Source of the DNA: SB25 sp050180705
GTDB lineage: Bacteria; Bacteroidota; Bacteroidia; Bacteroidales; Tenuifilaceae
Direction: 5' to 3'
Length of the DNA: 64,000 nucleotides
Assembly: GCA_050180705.1 (NCBI GenBank)
Contig: JBFXDX010000019.1
Span: 19,183-83,182 of the forward strand
The translations under genes were made by a program, and so were the position numbers. Below the pieces are notes generated by a model, which did no database searches, had not been told where the DNA came from, and saw nothing but the letters and a program-made list of their open reading frames with translations. Shown here in pieces: positions 52,655-61,270 of this stretch (its first letter is position 1; the number at the start of each line of letters is the position of its first letter).

Positions 52655-52688
52655 AGGAGAGTTGCATTAGCAACTCTCCTTTTTTATT
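52655..52688 (+). terminator. Terminator of nifJ
   Basis: AGGAGAGTTGC (52655-52665), loop ATTA, GCAACTCTCCT (52670-52680), then TTTTTTA. Confidence 0.9.
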
Positions 52689-52774
52689 ATTATTTCAATA
52701 TTGTTTCAGATATTTATTACTTTAGCATTTAGTTGTTAGTGTTTTTATTGTAGTTGGATAATTATAGCCCTAAA

Positions 52775-55729
52775 ATGTTGCATGTTCGAATATTATTTGT
52801 TGTTGCTTTTTTTGCCCTTTACTTTCCATCATTAGGTCAATATCAGCCTGTTTATAGACACTTAACTGTTGATGAGGGTCTTTCTGCTAGTGAGGTTTAC
52901 CACGTTTATCAAGATTCGAAAGGTTACTTATGGTTTGCTACTAATAATGGCGTCAGTCGGTTTGATGGGTATAGTTTTGAGAATTTCGATTTGGTTTCGG
53001 GATTAGCTGATAATACAGTCTTTGAAATATATGAGGACTATAAGCATCGAATCTGGTTTATTCCTTTTTCGGGAAATCTAAGTTACTATCAGGATGGAGT
53101 AATAAAAGATTACCCTTACAATTCTAAAATTAAGCAGCATTTCCCAAATAGTAGGGGGCCTATTAAATTATCGTTTTATGTTGACACATTGGATAATGTA
53201 TATTTAGGATTAAAACAGTTTGGCTTAATTACAATTAGTCCCGAGGGCGTTTATAAACGCCTTGAAGGTCGGTTCGATGAAGGGGAGTTGGTAATGCAGG
53301 GGCTTGGTGATGGGAAAATTCTAACATCTAGCCCGCTGAATTCATCTTCTTGCGATTTGATATATTTCGATGATAAGCAAAAATTCCGTTGTAGTTTTGA
53401 AGATTTGTATGGCGAAAAGATTGTACCATTATATAGTTATGCTCAAAAGTCAAACGATGGATCTGTTTTTATTTCTACGAATGGCCTTATAGTTCAAATA
53501 GAGGATGGGAAGATTATTCAAAAGACATCTTTGGGGAATCTTATTATTTGGATGTGTATTGATAGTGAGAATAATCTTTGGGTATCGGCTTTTGAAGGAG
53601 GTGTTTACATCTATCCCAATTGTGACATAAGTAAAGATCCGAGTTTAGAACTTCTAAATGATTGTCAGGTTACATCTGTTTTAAGAGATAAGGAAGGTTC
53701 GTACTGGTTCTCAACATTAAATGATGGCGTTTTTTATGCCCCCGATTTTCGAATTAAAACATATTCAAAGGATAATGGTTTAGCAGACAATCGGGTCAAT
53801 GCAATTTTTGCAGATGATGATAGGATTTATGTTGGATTTGAAATGGGATTTGTGGACGTAGTCCATGATGATAAGTTGTTTCATTACTCAATTCGAGATA
53901 AAGTTGTAAATACAACGTATGTTAGATCGATGTATGGTGATTCTATTTTAGATCGGGTTTGGATTTGCACTTTCGATGAATTAGGATATTTCAATAATGG
54001 TAATTATAGGAAAATTAATTCGGATAAGGTTATTTATCCTCGAAAGATTATTAAAAGTAAAAATGGTGGATATTGGGTTGGTACAGTTAAGGGGCTTCGT
54101 AAACTTGAAGATGATAAAATTGTTTATGATTCTCAAGCAGATGATAGTTTTAGTGGTACGGTTTTTAGTTTGGTTGAAGACTGTAAAGGCGATATATGGT
54201 TAAGTACAATAAATGGCTTGTGGAAGTACTCTAATCAAACTTATCAATATTTGGGCGATCAAAATGATTTACTTACAAGGGTAAGCCATAGTATGTTTTT
54301 CAGTTCTATCGATTCTTCCTTATGGATTGGAACCAATGGTGCTGGTATTGTAAAATATCACAAAGATGGAAGTGTTACTCAAATCTCTGTAAAAGAAGGA
54401 TTGGTCTCTAATTCAATACACCAACTATATAGTGGCGGAAATTCGTTGTGGGTAGCTACCCGGCAGGGTTTATCGTTAATCCCTGATATGACTAAGCGTG
54501 ATATCTTAAATTTCACCATCGACGATGGTTTACCAAGTAATGAAATAACTTCGGTATATTCTAATGGAAATAAAGTATATATAGGTACAAATAAGGGCTT
54601 GGCTGTTGTTGATAAGTATAAGTTAACCCGAAATCAAACGCCTCCGCCAACCATTATTACACGGTTAATAGTCGAGGGTAAAAATATTTCTCTGCAGGAT
54701 TCAGTCATTTGTTTGGATTATTCGCAGAATACGCTTGATATTTCCTATGTTGGGCTTGCCTATCGTAATATGGGGCGTTTGCTATACCGTCATAGAATGA
54801 TCGGCCTAGATACTAATTGGGTTTACTCTAAAGCAACAAGTTGCTTGTATAGTGGACTTAAATCGGGCGAATATTTATTTCAAGTTCAATCGCTTAATTC
54901 AAATGGTGTATGGAGTGCTTCTTCTACCGTTTTAAATTTATATGTTAATCCTCCTTTTTGGGAACGAACTTGGTTCGTCATTTTAATCACGCTAGTTTTT
55001 GCGGGCATTCTTTATTTGATATATATAGTTAGGATTAAGGAGATTCGGCGAAGGAATGATTTGATGAATAATATAAATCTATATAAGCAGCAATCGTTGC
55101 GTCAGCAGATGAACCCTCATTTTATTTTTAATACGTTAAATTCTATACAGTATTACATTTTAGAACGCGATACAATAAGTTCACATAAGTACTTAACCAA
55201 GTTTGCGCGGTTAATGCGTATGACCTTAGATAATTCTCAATCGTCAACTATTCCGTTAAGAGATGAGATAGATGCTTTGCAGATATATATGGAGCTGGAG
55301 GCACTCCGACTTGAGGGAAAGTTTACCTATACTATTGATTATGGGAATAACGATGCAATTCTTGATGTTAAAATTCCCACATTATTGATTCAGCCATTTG
55401 TGGAGAATGCAATTTGGCATGGTATTATGCTTAAGACCGAGAAATCGGGGCATGTTAATATTATTATTAGAAATGCCGTTGAAAAGATTGTATGTATTGT
55501 AGAGGATAACGGTATTGGTAGGGAAGAGGCGAAGCGAATTCAGGAACAAAATAGCCGAGTTCATAAATCTCGGGGATTCTTAATTACTCAACAACGCATA
55601 GAGTTACTTAATTCCATGTATCAGGATAAGTTTAATATCCAAATAAATGATTTATACGATTTAGAGGGTAAGTCTTGTGGAACTCAGGTTAGCATAACAA
55701 TTCCCAAGGTTCTTGGATTTATAGTTTAA
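52775..55729 (+). CDS. Two-component-propeller/Y_Y_Y sensor with LytS-type histidine kinase
   Basis: 984 aa from the ATG at 52775 (TTG at 52754 is upstream). Signal peptide MLHVRILFVVAFFALYFPSLG, then periplasmic propeller repeats (G-YLWFATNNGVSRFDGY-type Reg_prop) to about residue 640. A Y_Y_Y domain follows (about 645-725, RHRMIGLDTNWVYS... SLNSNG), a TM helix (about 733-755), then the His_kinase region MNPHFIFNTLNSIQYYILERDTISSHKYL and a HATPase domain (VEDNGIGREEAK). Such regulators often sense polysaccharide breakdown products. Its output is the LytTR regulator encoded next. Confidence 0.92.
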   Translation: MLHVRILFVVAFFALYFPSLGQYQPVYRHLTVDEGLSASEVYHVYQDSKGYLWFATNNGVSRFDGYSFENFDLVSGLADNTVFEIYEDYKHRIWFIPFSGNLSYYQDGVIKDYPYNSKIKQHFPNSRGPIKLSFYVDTLDNVYLGLKQFGLITISPEGVYKRLEGRFDEGELVMQGLGDGKILTSSPLNSSSCDLIYFDDKQKFRCSFEDLYGEKIVPLYSYAQKSNDGSVFISTNGLIVQIEDGKIIQKTSLGNLIIWMCIDSENNLWVSAFEGGVYIYPNCDISKDPSLELLNDCQVTSVLRDKEGSYWFSTLNDGVFYAPDFRIKTYSKDNGLADNRVNAIFADDDRIYVGFEMGFVDVVHDDKLFHYSIRDKVVNTTYVRSMYGDSILDRVWICTFDELGYFNNGNYRKINSDKVIYPRKIIKSKNGGYWVGTVKGLRKLEDDKIVYDSQADDSFSGTVFSLVEDCKGDIWLSTINGLWKYSNQTYQYLGDQNDLLTRVSHSMFFSSIDSSLWIGTNGAGIVKYHKDGSVTQISVKEGLVSNSIHQLYSGGNSLWVATRQGLSLIPDMTKRDILNFTIDDGLPSNEITSVYSNGNKVYIGTNKGLAVVDKYKLTRNQTPPPTIITRLIVEGKNISLQDSVICLDYSQNTLDISYVGLAYRNMGRLLYRHRMIGLDTNWVYSKATSCLYSGLKSGEYLFQVQSLNSNGVWSASSTVLNLYVNPPFWERTWFVILITLVFAGILYLIYIVRIKEIRRRNDLMNNINLYKQQSLRQQMNPHFIFNTLNSIQYYILERDTISSHKYLTKFARLMRMTLDNSQSSTIPLRDEIDALQIYMELEALRLEGKFTYTIDYGNNDAILDVKIPTLLIQPFVENAIWHGIMLKTEKSGHVNIIIRNAVEKIVCIVEDNGIGREEAKRIQEQNSRVHKSRGFLITQQRIELLNSMYQDKFNIQINDLYDLEGKSCGTQVSITIPKVLGFIV

Positions 55730-55803
55730 ATTCGTTCCTCTTCGATGATTTTTTACTCATGTGGATTAGGTGTTAATAGATACTGTACAACACTTTTGTT
55801 AAG

Positions 55804-55835
55804 TTGAACAACCCTCCAATTTTTTTTTAACTTTG
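55804..55835 (+). promoter_or_regulatory. Promoter of the LytTR regulator gene
   Basis: TTG (55804-55806), 21-base spacer, TAACTTTG (55828-55835). Suggests the regulator can be expressed independently from the kinase. Confidence 0.5.
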
Positions 55836-55852
55836 TCCCATAATTATTTAGT

Positions 55853-56605
55853 ATGCTAAAGGCACTTATTGTTGATGATGAAATAGCTTCGGTGCGAACG
55901 TTAGAGTTGCTTCTTAGTCAGTTTGCAAAGGATGTAGAGGTGGTTGATGTTGCCCGATCGTCTAATGAAGCATTAAGCAAAGTCGATTTAATTCGACCCG
56001 ATATAGTTTTTCTTGATATTGAAATGCCAGGCGGCAATGGGTTTGACTTCTTGGAGCACTGTTCTCACCGCGATTTCGATGTAATTTTTATTACTGCGTT
56101 TGAGTACTATGCTGTAAAGGCCTTTAAGTTTAGTGCTATTGATTATTTATTGAAACCGATTGAAGTGGATGAGTTGGAAGTTGCAATTGCCCGAGTTTCT
56201 AAACGTAGATACTCAAATTTTGATGGAAGGAATCGTTACTATGCACTTTTTGAGAATTTAAAGGCAATCTTACCCACGAAATTGGTTGTTACTGTTAATA
56301 ATAAGTCGGAATATGTCGATTTAAAAGATGTTCTTTTTTTCGAGCAAACTCCAGTGGGATCACTTGTCGTTAAGGAGGACAATAATAATCTGAGTATCGA
56401 TAATAGTTTGAAAGATCTTGAGGAAATATTAGATGCTAAAAACTTTATTCGAATAAATAAAAGTCAACTTGTAAACCTAAGTATGATTAAGCATATTGGC
56501 AAAAATGGGCTTCTTAAGCTGAAAAAAGGAGCGGATTTGAACATTGCTTATGAATATATGGAAGGTTTAGTTTTGCAGCTCGAAACTTTTGTTAATCAAA
56601 AATAA
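55853..56605 (+). CDS. LytTR-type response regulator
   Basis: 250 aa. Receiver (about 1-120) with KALIVDDE, phospho-Asp in VFLDIEMPGGNG (about residue 55) and LKPIEVDEL containing the conserved Lys. LytTR DNA-binding domain at about 140-245 (NKSEYVDLKDVLFFEQ, LEEILDAKNFIRINKSQLVNL). Cognate of the LytS-type kinase just upstream. Target promoters are not known; no LytTR repeat pair was identified. Confidence 0.92.
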   Translation: MLKALIVDDEIASVRTLELLLSQFAKDVEVVDVARSSNEALSKVDLIRPDIVFLDIEMPGGNGFDFLEHCSHRDFDVIFITAFEYYAVKAFKFSAIDYLLKPIEVDELEVAIARVSKRRYSNFDGRNRYYALFENLKAILPTKLVVTVNNKSEYVDLKDVLFFEQTPVGSLVVKEDNNNLSIDNSLKDLEEILDAKNFIRINKSQLVNLSMIKHIGKNGLLKLKKGADLNIAYEYMEGLVLQLETFVNQK

Positions 56606-56613
56606 TTAAATCG

Positions 56614-57036
56614 TTGGCTAGAATTCTTTCGCTTGATATTGGAAAAAAGAGGACTGGTGTTGCGGTTACCGATCCTTTAAAAATAGTTGCCAATGGTTTA
56701 ACTACAGTTCCTACACATACTATAATTGATTTTATCTCAACTTACCTTGAGAAAGAGAGCGTTGAATTGTTGGTGGTTGGCTATCCCCTTCAAATGAACA
56801 ATACTCCCTCCGAATCTGTTAACTATATTAATCCAGTGCTAAGGAAGATACAGAAAACTTTTCCTACGTTACAGGTGGTACAGGTTGATGAGAGGTTTAC
56901 CTCGAAATTGGCGATGCAGGCTATGATTGATGGTGGAATGAAGAAAAAGGATCGGCGAAACAAAGCAATTGTCGATACCATTAGTGCAACCATCATTTTG
57001 CAATCATACCTCGATAGTTTAAGTTATAAACATTAA
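56614..57036 (+). CDS. ruvX: Holliday-junction resolvase-like protein RuvX (YqgF)
   Basis: 140 aa; TTG start (no in-frame ATG nearby upstream). RNase H-like fold with SLDIGKKRTGVAV (first catalytic Asp), VVGYPLQMNNTPSE, and VDERFTSKLA plus KKDRRNKAIVDTISATIILQSYL at the end. Acts in 16S rRNA 5'-end maturation and perhaps in recombination. Eight-base gap from the regulator gene and six bases to def, so translation of the three is linked. Confidence 0.92.
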   Translation: MARILSLDIGKKRTGVAVTDPLKIVANGLTTVPTHTIIDFISTYLEKESVELLVVGYPLQMNNTPSESVNYINPVLRKIQKTFPTLQVVQVDERFTSKLAMQAMIDGGMKKKDRRNKAIVDTISATIILQSYLDSLSYKH

Positions 57037-57042
57037 TATAAG

Positions 57043-57597
57043 ATGATTTATCCAGTTTACATTTATGGTTCGCCTGTGCTTCGTAAAGTTGCGCAGGATA
57101 TTACACCCGATTATCCTAACTTGTCGCAGCTTATCAGCGATATGTTCGATACAATGTATCAATCCGATGGGGTTGGATTGGCTGCGCCACAGATTGGCTT
57201 GTCGATTCGGCTCTTTGTTATCGATGGTTCTCCACTGTCTGAGGATGATCCTGCAGTTGAGGGTTTCAAGAAGGCTTTTATAAATGCTCATATAGTTGAA
57301 CGGTTCGATGAAGTTGTTCGCTATAGCGAAGGGTGCTTAAGCATTCCCAATATCCACGAGGAAGTTGAGCGTGAGAGTAAGATACGAATTAAGTATGTTG
57401 ATGAGAACTTTCAGCCTCACGAAGAGGTTTTTGAGGGTACAGCTGCTCGAATTATACAGCATGAGTACGATCATCTAGATGGGACCCTTTTTGTGGATAG
57501 ACTTTCCGCAATTCGAAGGCAACTATTAAAATCGAAGCTTACGGCAATTGCTAAGGGAAAGTTTAAGGCCGATTATAAGTATAAGATGGGCAAGTAG
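57043..57597 (+). CDS. def: Peptide deformylase
   Basis: 184 aa. Removes the N-formyl group from nascent proteins. Metal-site motifs: GVGLAAPQIGLS, EGCLSIPNI (Cys ligand) and QHEYDHLDG (two His ligands and catalytic Glu). Normal length, type I enzyme. Closed by the terminator at 57605. Confidence 0.97.
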   Translation: MIYPVYIYGSPVLRKVAQDITPDYPNLSQLISDMFDTMYQSDGVGLAAPQIGLSIRLFVIDGSPLSEDDPAVEGFKKAFINAHIVERFDEVVRYSEGCLSIPNIHEEVERESKIRIKYVDENFQPHEEVFEGTAARIIQHEYDHLDGTLFVDRLSAIRRQLLKSKLTAIAKGKFKADYKYKMGK

Positions 57598-57604
57598 AAT
57601 AGAC

Positions 57605-57634
57605 AAAACACGCAGTAATGCGTGTTTTTGTTTT
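57605..57634 (+). terminator. Terminator of the ruvX-def unit
   Basis: AAAACACGCA (57605-57614), loop GTAA, TGCGTGTTTT (57619-57628), then TG TTTT. An apparent ATG for comEC at 57618 falls in the loop and is not a plausible start. Confidence 0.85.
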
Positions 57635-57643
57635 ATGTATCTA

Positions 57644-57674
57644 TTTGACATCTATATGGAATTTTGTAACTTGG
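57644..57674 (+). promoter_or_regulatory. comEC promoter
   Basis: TTTG (57644-57647), 19-base spacer, TAACTTGG (57667-57674; one mismatch to TAnnTTTG). Ideal spacing, and 25 bases before the TTG start. Confidence 0.6.
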
Positions 57675-57698
57675 TGTAAACCCAAAAGTTGCAGGATA

Positions 57699-59822
57699 TT
57701 GATAATTCCTTCGAACATCCATGAGGTTCCTTTTTTTAGACTGTTAATTCCTTTTGTGGCAGGAATTTTAGGTCAGTCTATATTTGCTATTTCATCTTCA
57801 GAGTTTGCATTTGCTCTTCTTCCTCTTATTCTATTCATAGTTCTGGCAATTGGTTCTTATTGGTCTCATCAATGGAAATTTCGATGGATTTTTGGGGTAA
57901 TATTAAGTGTATTCTTGTTCACTTGCGGGTTAGTTCTTACTGTTAATTGGTCGTATAGTAACGTTCTTACTCCCCAAAAGAATTATAGCGCAATACTGCG
58001 CTTAGTTGAAAATCCTCAGCATAGAACTCGGTCAATCAGGGCTACATGTAGTGTCGAAAAGCTATTAGTCGATCAGAGTTATGTGGATACACAGGAGGAT
58101 ATATTGGTTTATTTCAGTTCGGTTGATTCTTTGGCCAATAATCTTCGCTATGGTGATATAATTGCCACGAATATTACTGTTCAGGAATTCGAAAAACCTA
58201 TGAATCCAAATCAGTTCGATGTTGGTCAATATATGCAATTACAAAGGATTCGATTCTCAACTTTTATTAAGCAGGATGGTTGGATGCTGTTGGGAAATCG
58301 AAGTAATTGTATAGTAAGGATCTCGTTGCAGTTACGCAACTATTTTCTGCAGCAGTTTGGCCGTTATAGTATTGAGGGGGATCAATTGGCTGTCCTTTCA
58401 GCCTTAACCTTAGGCTATAAGGACTTATTGGACGATGAGTTGCGCAAAGTATATTCATCAACTGGAGCGATGCATATTTTGGCAGTATCGGGTTTACATG
58501 TCGGGATACTTTATTTTTTGCTGGCTACATTATTATTCTTTGTTCCTTCTTCCAAGTTTACACGATTTGTCAAGTTGATTGTGTTACTTGGTTTCCTATG
58601 GTTTTATGCTTTGCTAACAGGTTTATCGCCATCGGTCTGTCGTTCTGCATTGATGTTTTCCGTTGTTGCCATTGGGCAATGTTTCAATACTCGATCAAAT
58701 ATATTCAATACGTTGGCAGTGGCGGCATTCATTCTACTTGTTGTAAATCCGTTAAATCTCTATAGTGTGGGATTTCAACTGTCATTTATGGCTGTGCTTT
58801 CCATTGTAGTTTTCTTCCCTTATATACATCGGTTGATATACTGTAAGGGAAAAGCGTCGAATTATATTTGGTCTTTAGTTGCTGTTTCTGTTGCTGCCCA
58901 GATAGGAACATTTCCCATTACGGCTACATATTTTGGGCAATTCCCCACCTATTTTCTAATTACTAATATTATTGCAATACCACTAGCAACAATTATTCTC
59001 TACTTTTCGGTTTTGCTGTTGACAGTCTCATCATTTCCGGTCATAGCTTCCTTTGTGGGACTATTCGTTAATCTATTACTAAAGCTGCTTAATGGTGGAT
59101 TGCAGTGGATCGAGAACATCCCAGGGGCGCTTATTGCAGGCATTCATATTTCCCAGTTACAACTCTTTTTGTTGATTATAGGTATAGTGCTCATTGTTCT
59201 GTTTATGCATAGCCGACGAGCGTTGTATTTGCTTATGATGCTTGCCGGAGTGATAATTGTTTTTGTGATCAATATACACAAGAACTTGGAATTGTTTTCT
59301 GATGAATTCGTGGCCTTTAGCATGCCTAGGAATAGTGTTGTTTGCATAAGAAAGAATGGCGTTGCAAATTTTATTGGAATTGATTCCATTTCCAACAAAA
59401 ATCTTATGTCAACAAATGCATTTTATCTTAGTGGCTACGTCAGCCAGCAAACAGTTGATGGATGCTATGCTTGCTATGGTATTAATTCAAGGATTGACTC
59501 AGTTGAACTAAGTCATTTGGGTATTTCCTTGAAGAAAGCGTATGGGATGGCAATTGTTAAATCAGATAGTTTAGTAGTTGCATTACCCTATAACGATTCG
59601 TTGAGAGTTGTTACTAGTAGAGATAAATTTGATGTAGATGTTTTGTTTGTTAATTGGTATTTCTCCGAAAATATTCTAGATTTTATTAAACCAAAAATGG
59701 TTGTTATTGATGCCTCGGTGTCTAAACGAAAACTCGATAAACTTATGGTTTTATTTATTGAACAGAAAATTCGTTTTCACAATCTTGCCACCGATGGTGC
59801 ATATCAACTTAAAATAGAGTAA
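57699..59822 (+). CDS. comEC: ComEC/Rec2 DNA-uptake channel protein
   Basis: 707 aa from the TTG at 57699 (MIIPSNIHEVPFFRLLIPFV), chosen because the earlier ATG at 57618 lies in the terminator loop. N-terminal OB-like DUF4131 region (about 90-190), then the ComEC competence domain with LAVSGLHVGILYFLLATLL, GLSPSVCRSALMFSVVA and YSVGFQLSFMAVLSIVVF, multiple TMs and a short C-terminal soluble part (about 560-707) that appears too reduced to be an intact metallo-beta-lactamase domain. Moves single-stranded DNA through the inner membrane during transformation. Confidence 0.9.
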   Translation: MIIPSNIHEVPFFRLLIPFVAGILGQSIFAISSSEFAFALLPLILFIVLAIGSYWSHQWKFRWIFGVILSVFLFTCGLVLTVNWSYSNVLTPQKNYSAILRLVENPQHRTRSIRATCSVEKLLVDQSYVDTQEDILVYFSSVDSLANNLRYGDIIATNITVQEFEKPMNPNQFDVGQYMQLQRIRFSTFIKQDGWMLLGNRSNCIVRISLQLRNYFLQQFGRYSIEGDQLAVLSALTLGYKDLLDDELRKVYSSTGAMHILAVSGLHVGILYFLLATLLFFVPSSKFTRFVKLIVLLGFLWFYALLTGLSPSVCRSALMFSVVAIGQCFNTRSNIFNTLAVAAFILLVVNPLNLYSVGFQLSFMAVLSIVVFFPYIHRLIYCKGKASNYIWSLVAVSVAAQIGTFPITATYFGQFPTYFLITNIIAIPLATIILYFSVLLLTVSSFPVIASFVGLFVNLLLKLLNGGLQWIENIPGALIAGIHISQLQLFLLIIGIVLIVLFMHSRRALYLLMMLAGVIIVFVINIHKNLELFSDEFVAFSMPRNSVVCIRKNGVANFIGIDSISNKNLMSTNAFYLSGYVSQQTVDGCYACYGINSRIDSVELSHLGISLKKAYGMAIVKSDSLVVALPYNDSLRVVTSRDKFDVDVLFVNWYFSENILDFIKPKMVVIDASVSKRKLDKLMVLFIEQKIRFHNLATDGAYQLKIE

Positions 59823-59918
59823 AAATTATCGTTAAAAAGCGGATAATCTCCGTAAATTGATATTAATTTGCAATCTATTTTTTCAAAGAAAATTTCAAAC
59901 GAAAGTAAATAGTTAGGA

Positions 59919-61259
59919 ATGAATATTATTATTGTTGGAGCAGGAGAGGTTGGAACGCATTTGGCAACTATGCTGGCAAAGGAGTATCACGATGTTGTTG
60001 TGATTGACCCTGATGCCGAAATGTTAAGTGATCTTGCTGCAACTACCGATGTTGTTACTTTTCAGGGATCGGCTACTTCAATAAGCGTGTTGAAGGATGC
60101 TAATATTAAGAAGGCCGATTTATTTATTGCAGTAGCCCATTCCGAGGAAACAAATATTGTTTCGGCTACTTTGGCTAAGCGTTTGGGCGCGAAAAAGGTT
60201 ATTGCCCGTATCGATAAGAATGAATACCTACAGCCCAACAATAAAGAGATTTTCTTAAATCTTGGAATCGATTCGCTTATTTATCCTGAAAGACTGGCAG
60301 CTCGTGAGGTGGTTACTCTTCTTGGACAAACAAGTTCGACCGAGTTTGTCGATTTTTCTGGAGGAAAACTTTCGCTAATTGTATTCCGCTTGGAGGAAGA
60401 TTCTCCTGTTATTGACAGCACTCTTCTTCAGGCAACCAAGAATATTCAAAATCTGGATTACAGAGCTGTCGCAATATCACGCGAAGGCGAAACCTTGATT
60501 CCTCGTGGTAGCGACCAGTTTAAATATAACGATTTGGTATACGTTATAGCCAATCAGATTGGAATAAAGGACATGATGGAGCACTCTGGGAAGAAGAATA
60601 TCGATGTTAATAATTTAATGATTCTTGGAGGAAGTCGTATCGCGGTTCATATTGCAAATGAGCTGGAGAAAACAATGAACGTAAAACTCATTGAGGTTGA
60701 TCGAGATAAAAGTCAGAAACTTGCAGGACAGTTCAAGAATGCGTTGGTTATTAATGGCGATGGTCGAAATACCGATTTGCTCATAGAAGAGGGTTTGCCC
60801 TATATGGATGCATTTGTTGCCGTTACAGGAAATTCCGAGACGAATATTCTTTCGTGTATTGTGGCAAAGCGTATGGGAGTTAAGAAAACCATTGCCGAGA
60901 TTGAGAATATCAACTATATACGTTTAGCCGAGAGCATAGGGGTTGATACTGTAATTAATAAAAAGTTGATTACTGCTAGCCGAATTTTTCGCTATACAAT
61001 GAGTACCGATGTTTCTACAATTAAGTGCTTAACAGGTTCCGATGCCGAGGTACTCGAGTTCATTGTAAAACCAGGATCTGCTGTTACCAAAGGAAGATTA
61101 AAAGAGGTTTCGTTCCCGAAGGATGCTATTATTGGTGGCGTAGTTCGTGGAGATTCTGCTTTTATAGCTAAAGGCGATAGCGAAATTAAACCTTACGACA
61201 GGGTGGTTGTTTTTGCACTTCCATCAGCCATTAATAAGGTAGGCAAATTCTTCAATTAG
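59919..61259 (+). CDS. trkA: Trk-type potassium uptake NAD-binding protein TrkA
   Basis: 446 aa, two tandem RCK units, each with N-terminal Rossmann motif (IIIVGAGEVGTHLA at residue 3; MILGGSRIAVHIANEL at about 231) and TrkA_C domain. Gates the TrkH/TrkG channel in answer to NAD(H)/ATP. No trkH in the window. Both halves look intact, so it is the E. coli-like, double-RCK type. It ends just before the convergent kinase. Confidence 0.95.
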   Translation: MNIIIVGAGEVGTHLATMLAKEYHDVVVIDPDAEMLSDLAATTDVVTFQGSATSISVLKDANIKKADLFIAVAHSEETNIVSATLAKRLGAKKVIARIDKNEYLQPNNKEIFLNLGIDSLIYPERLAAREVVTLLGQTSSTEFVDFSGGKLSLIVFRLEEDSPVIDSTLLQATKNIQNLDYRAVAISREGETLIPRGSDQFKYNDLVYVIANQIGIKDMMEHSGKKNIDVNNLMILGGSRIAVHIANELEKTMNVKLIEVDRDKSQKLAGQFKNALVINGDGRNTDLLIEEGLPYMDAFVAVTGNSETNILSCIVAKRMGVKKTIAEIENINYIRLAESIGVDTVINKKLITASRIFRYTMSTDVSTIKCLTGSDAEVLEFIVKPGSAVTKGRLKEVSFPKDAIIGGVVRGDSAFIAKGDSEIKPYDRVVVFALPSAINKVGKFFN

Positions 61260-61270
61260 CCTTTCTCCTA

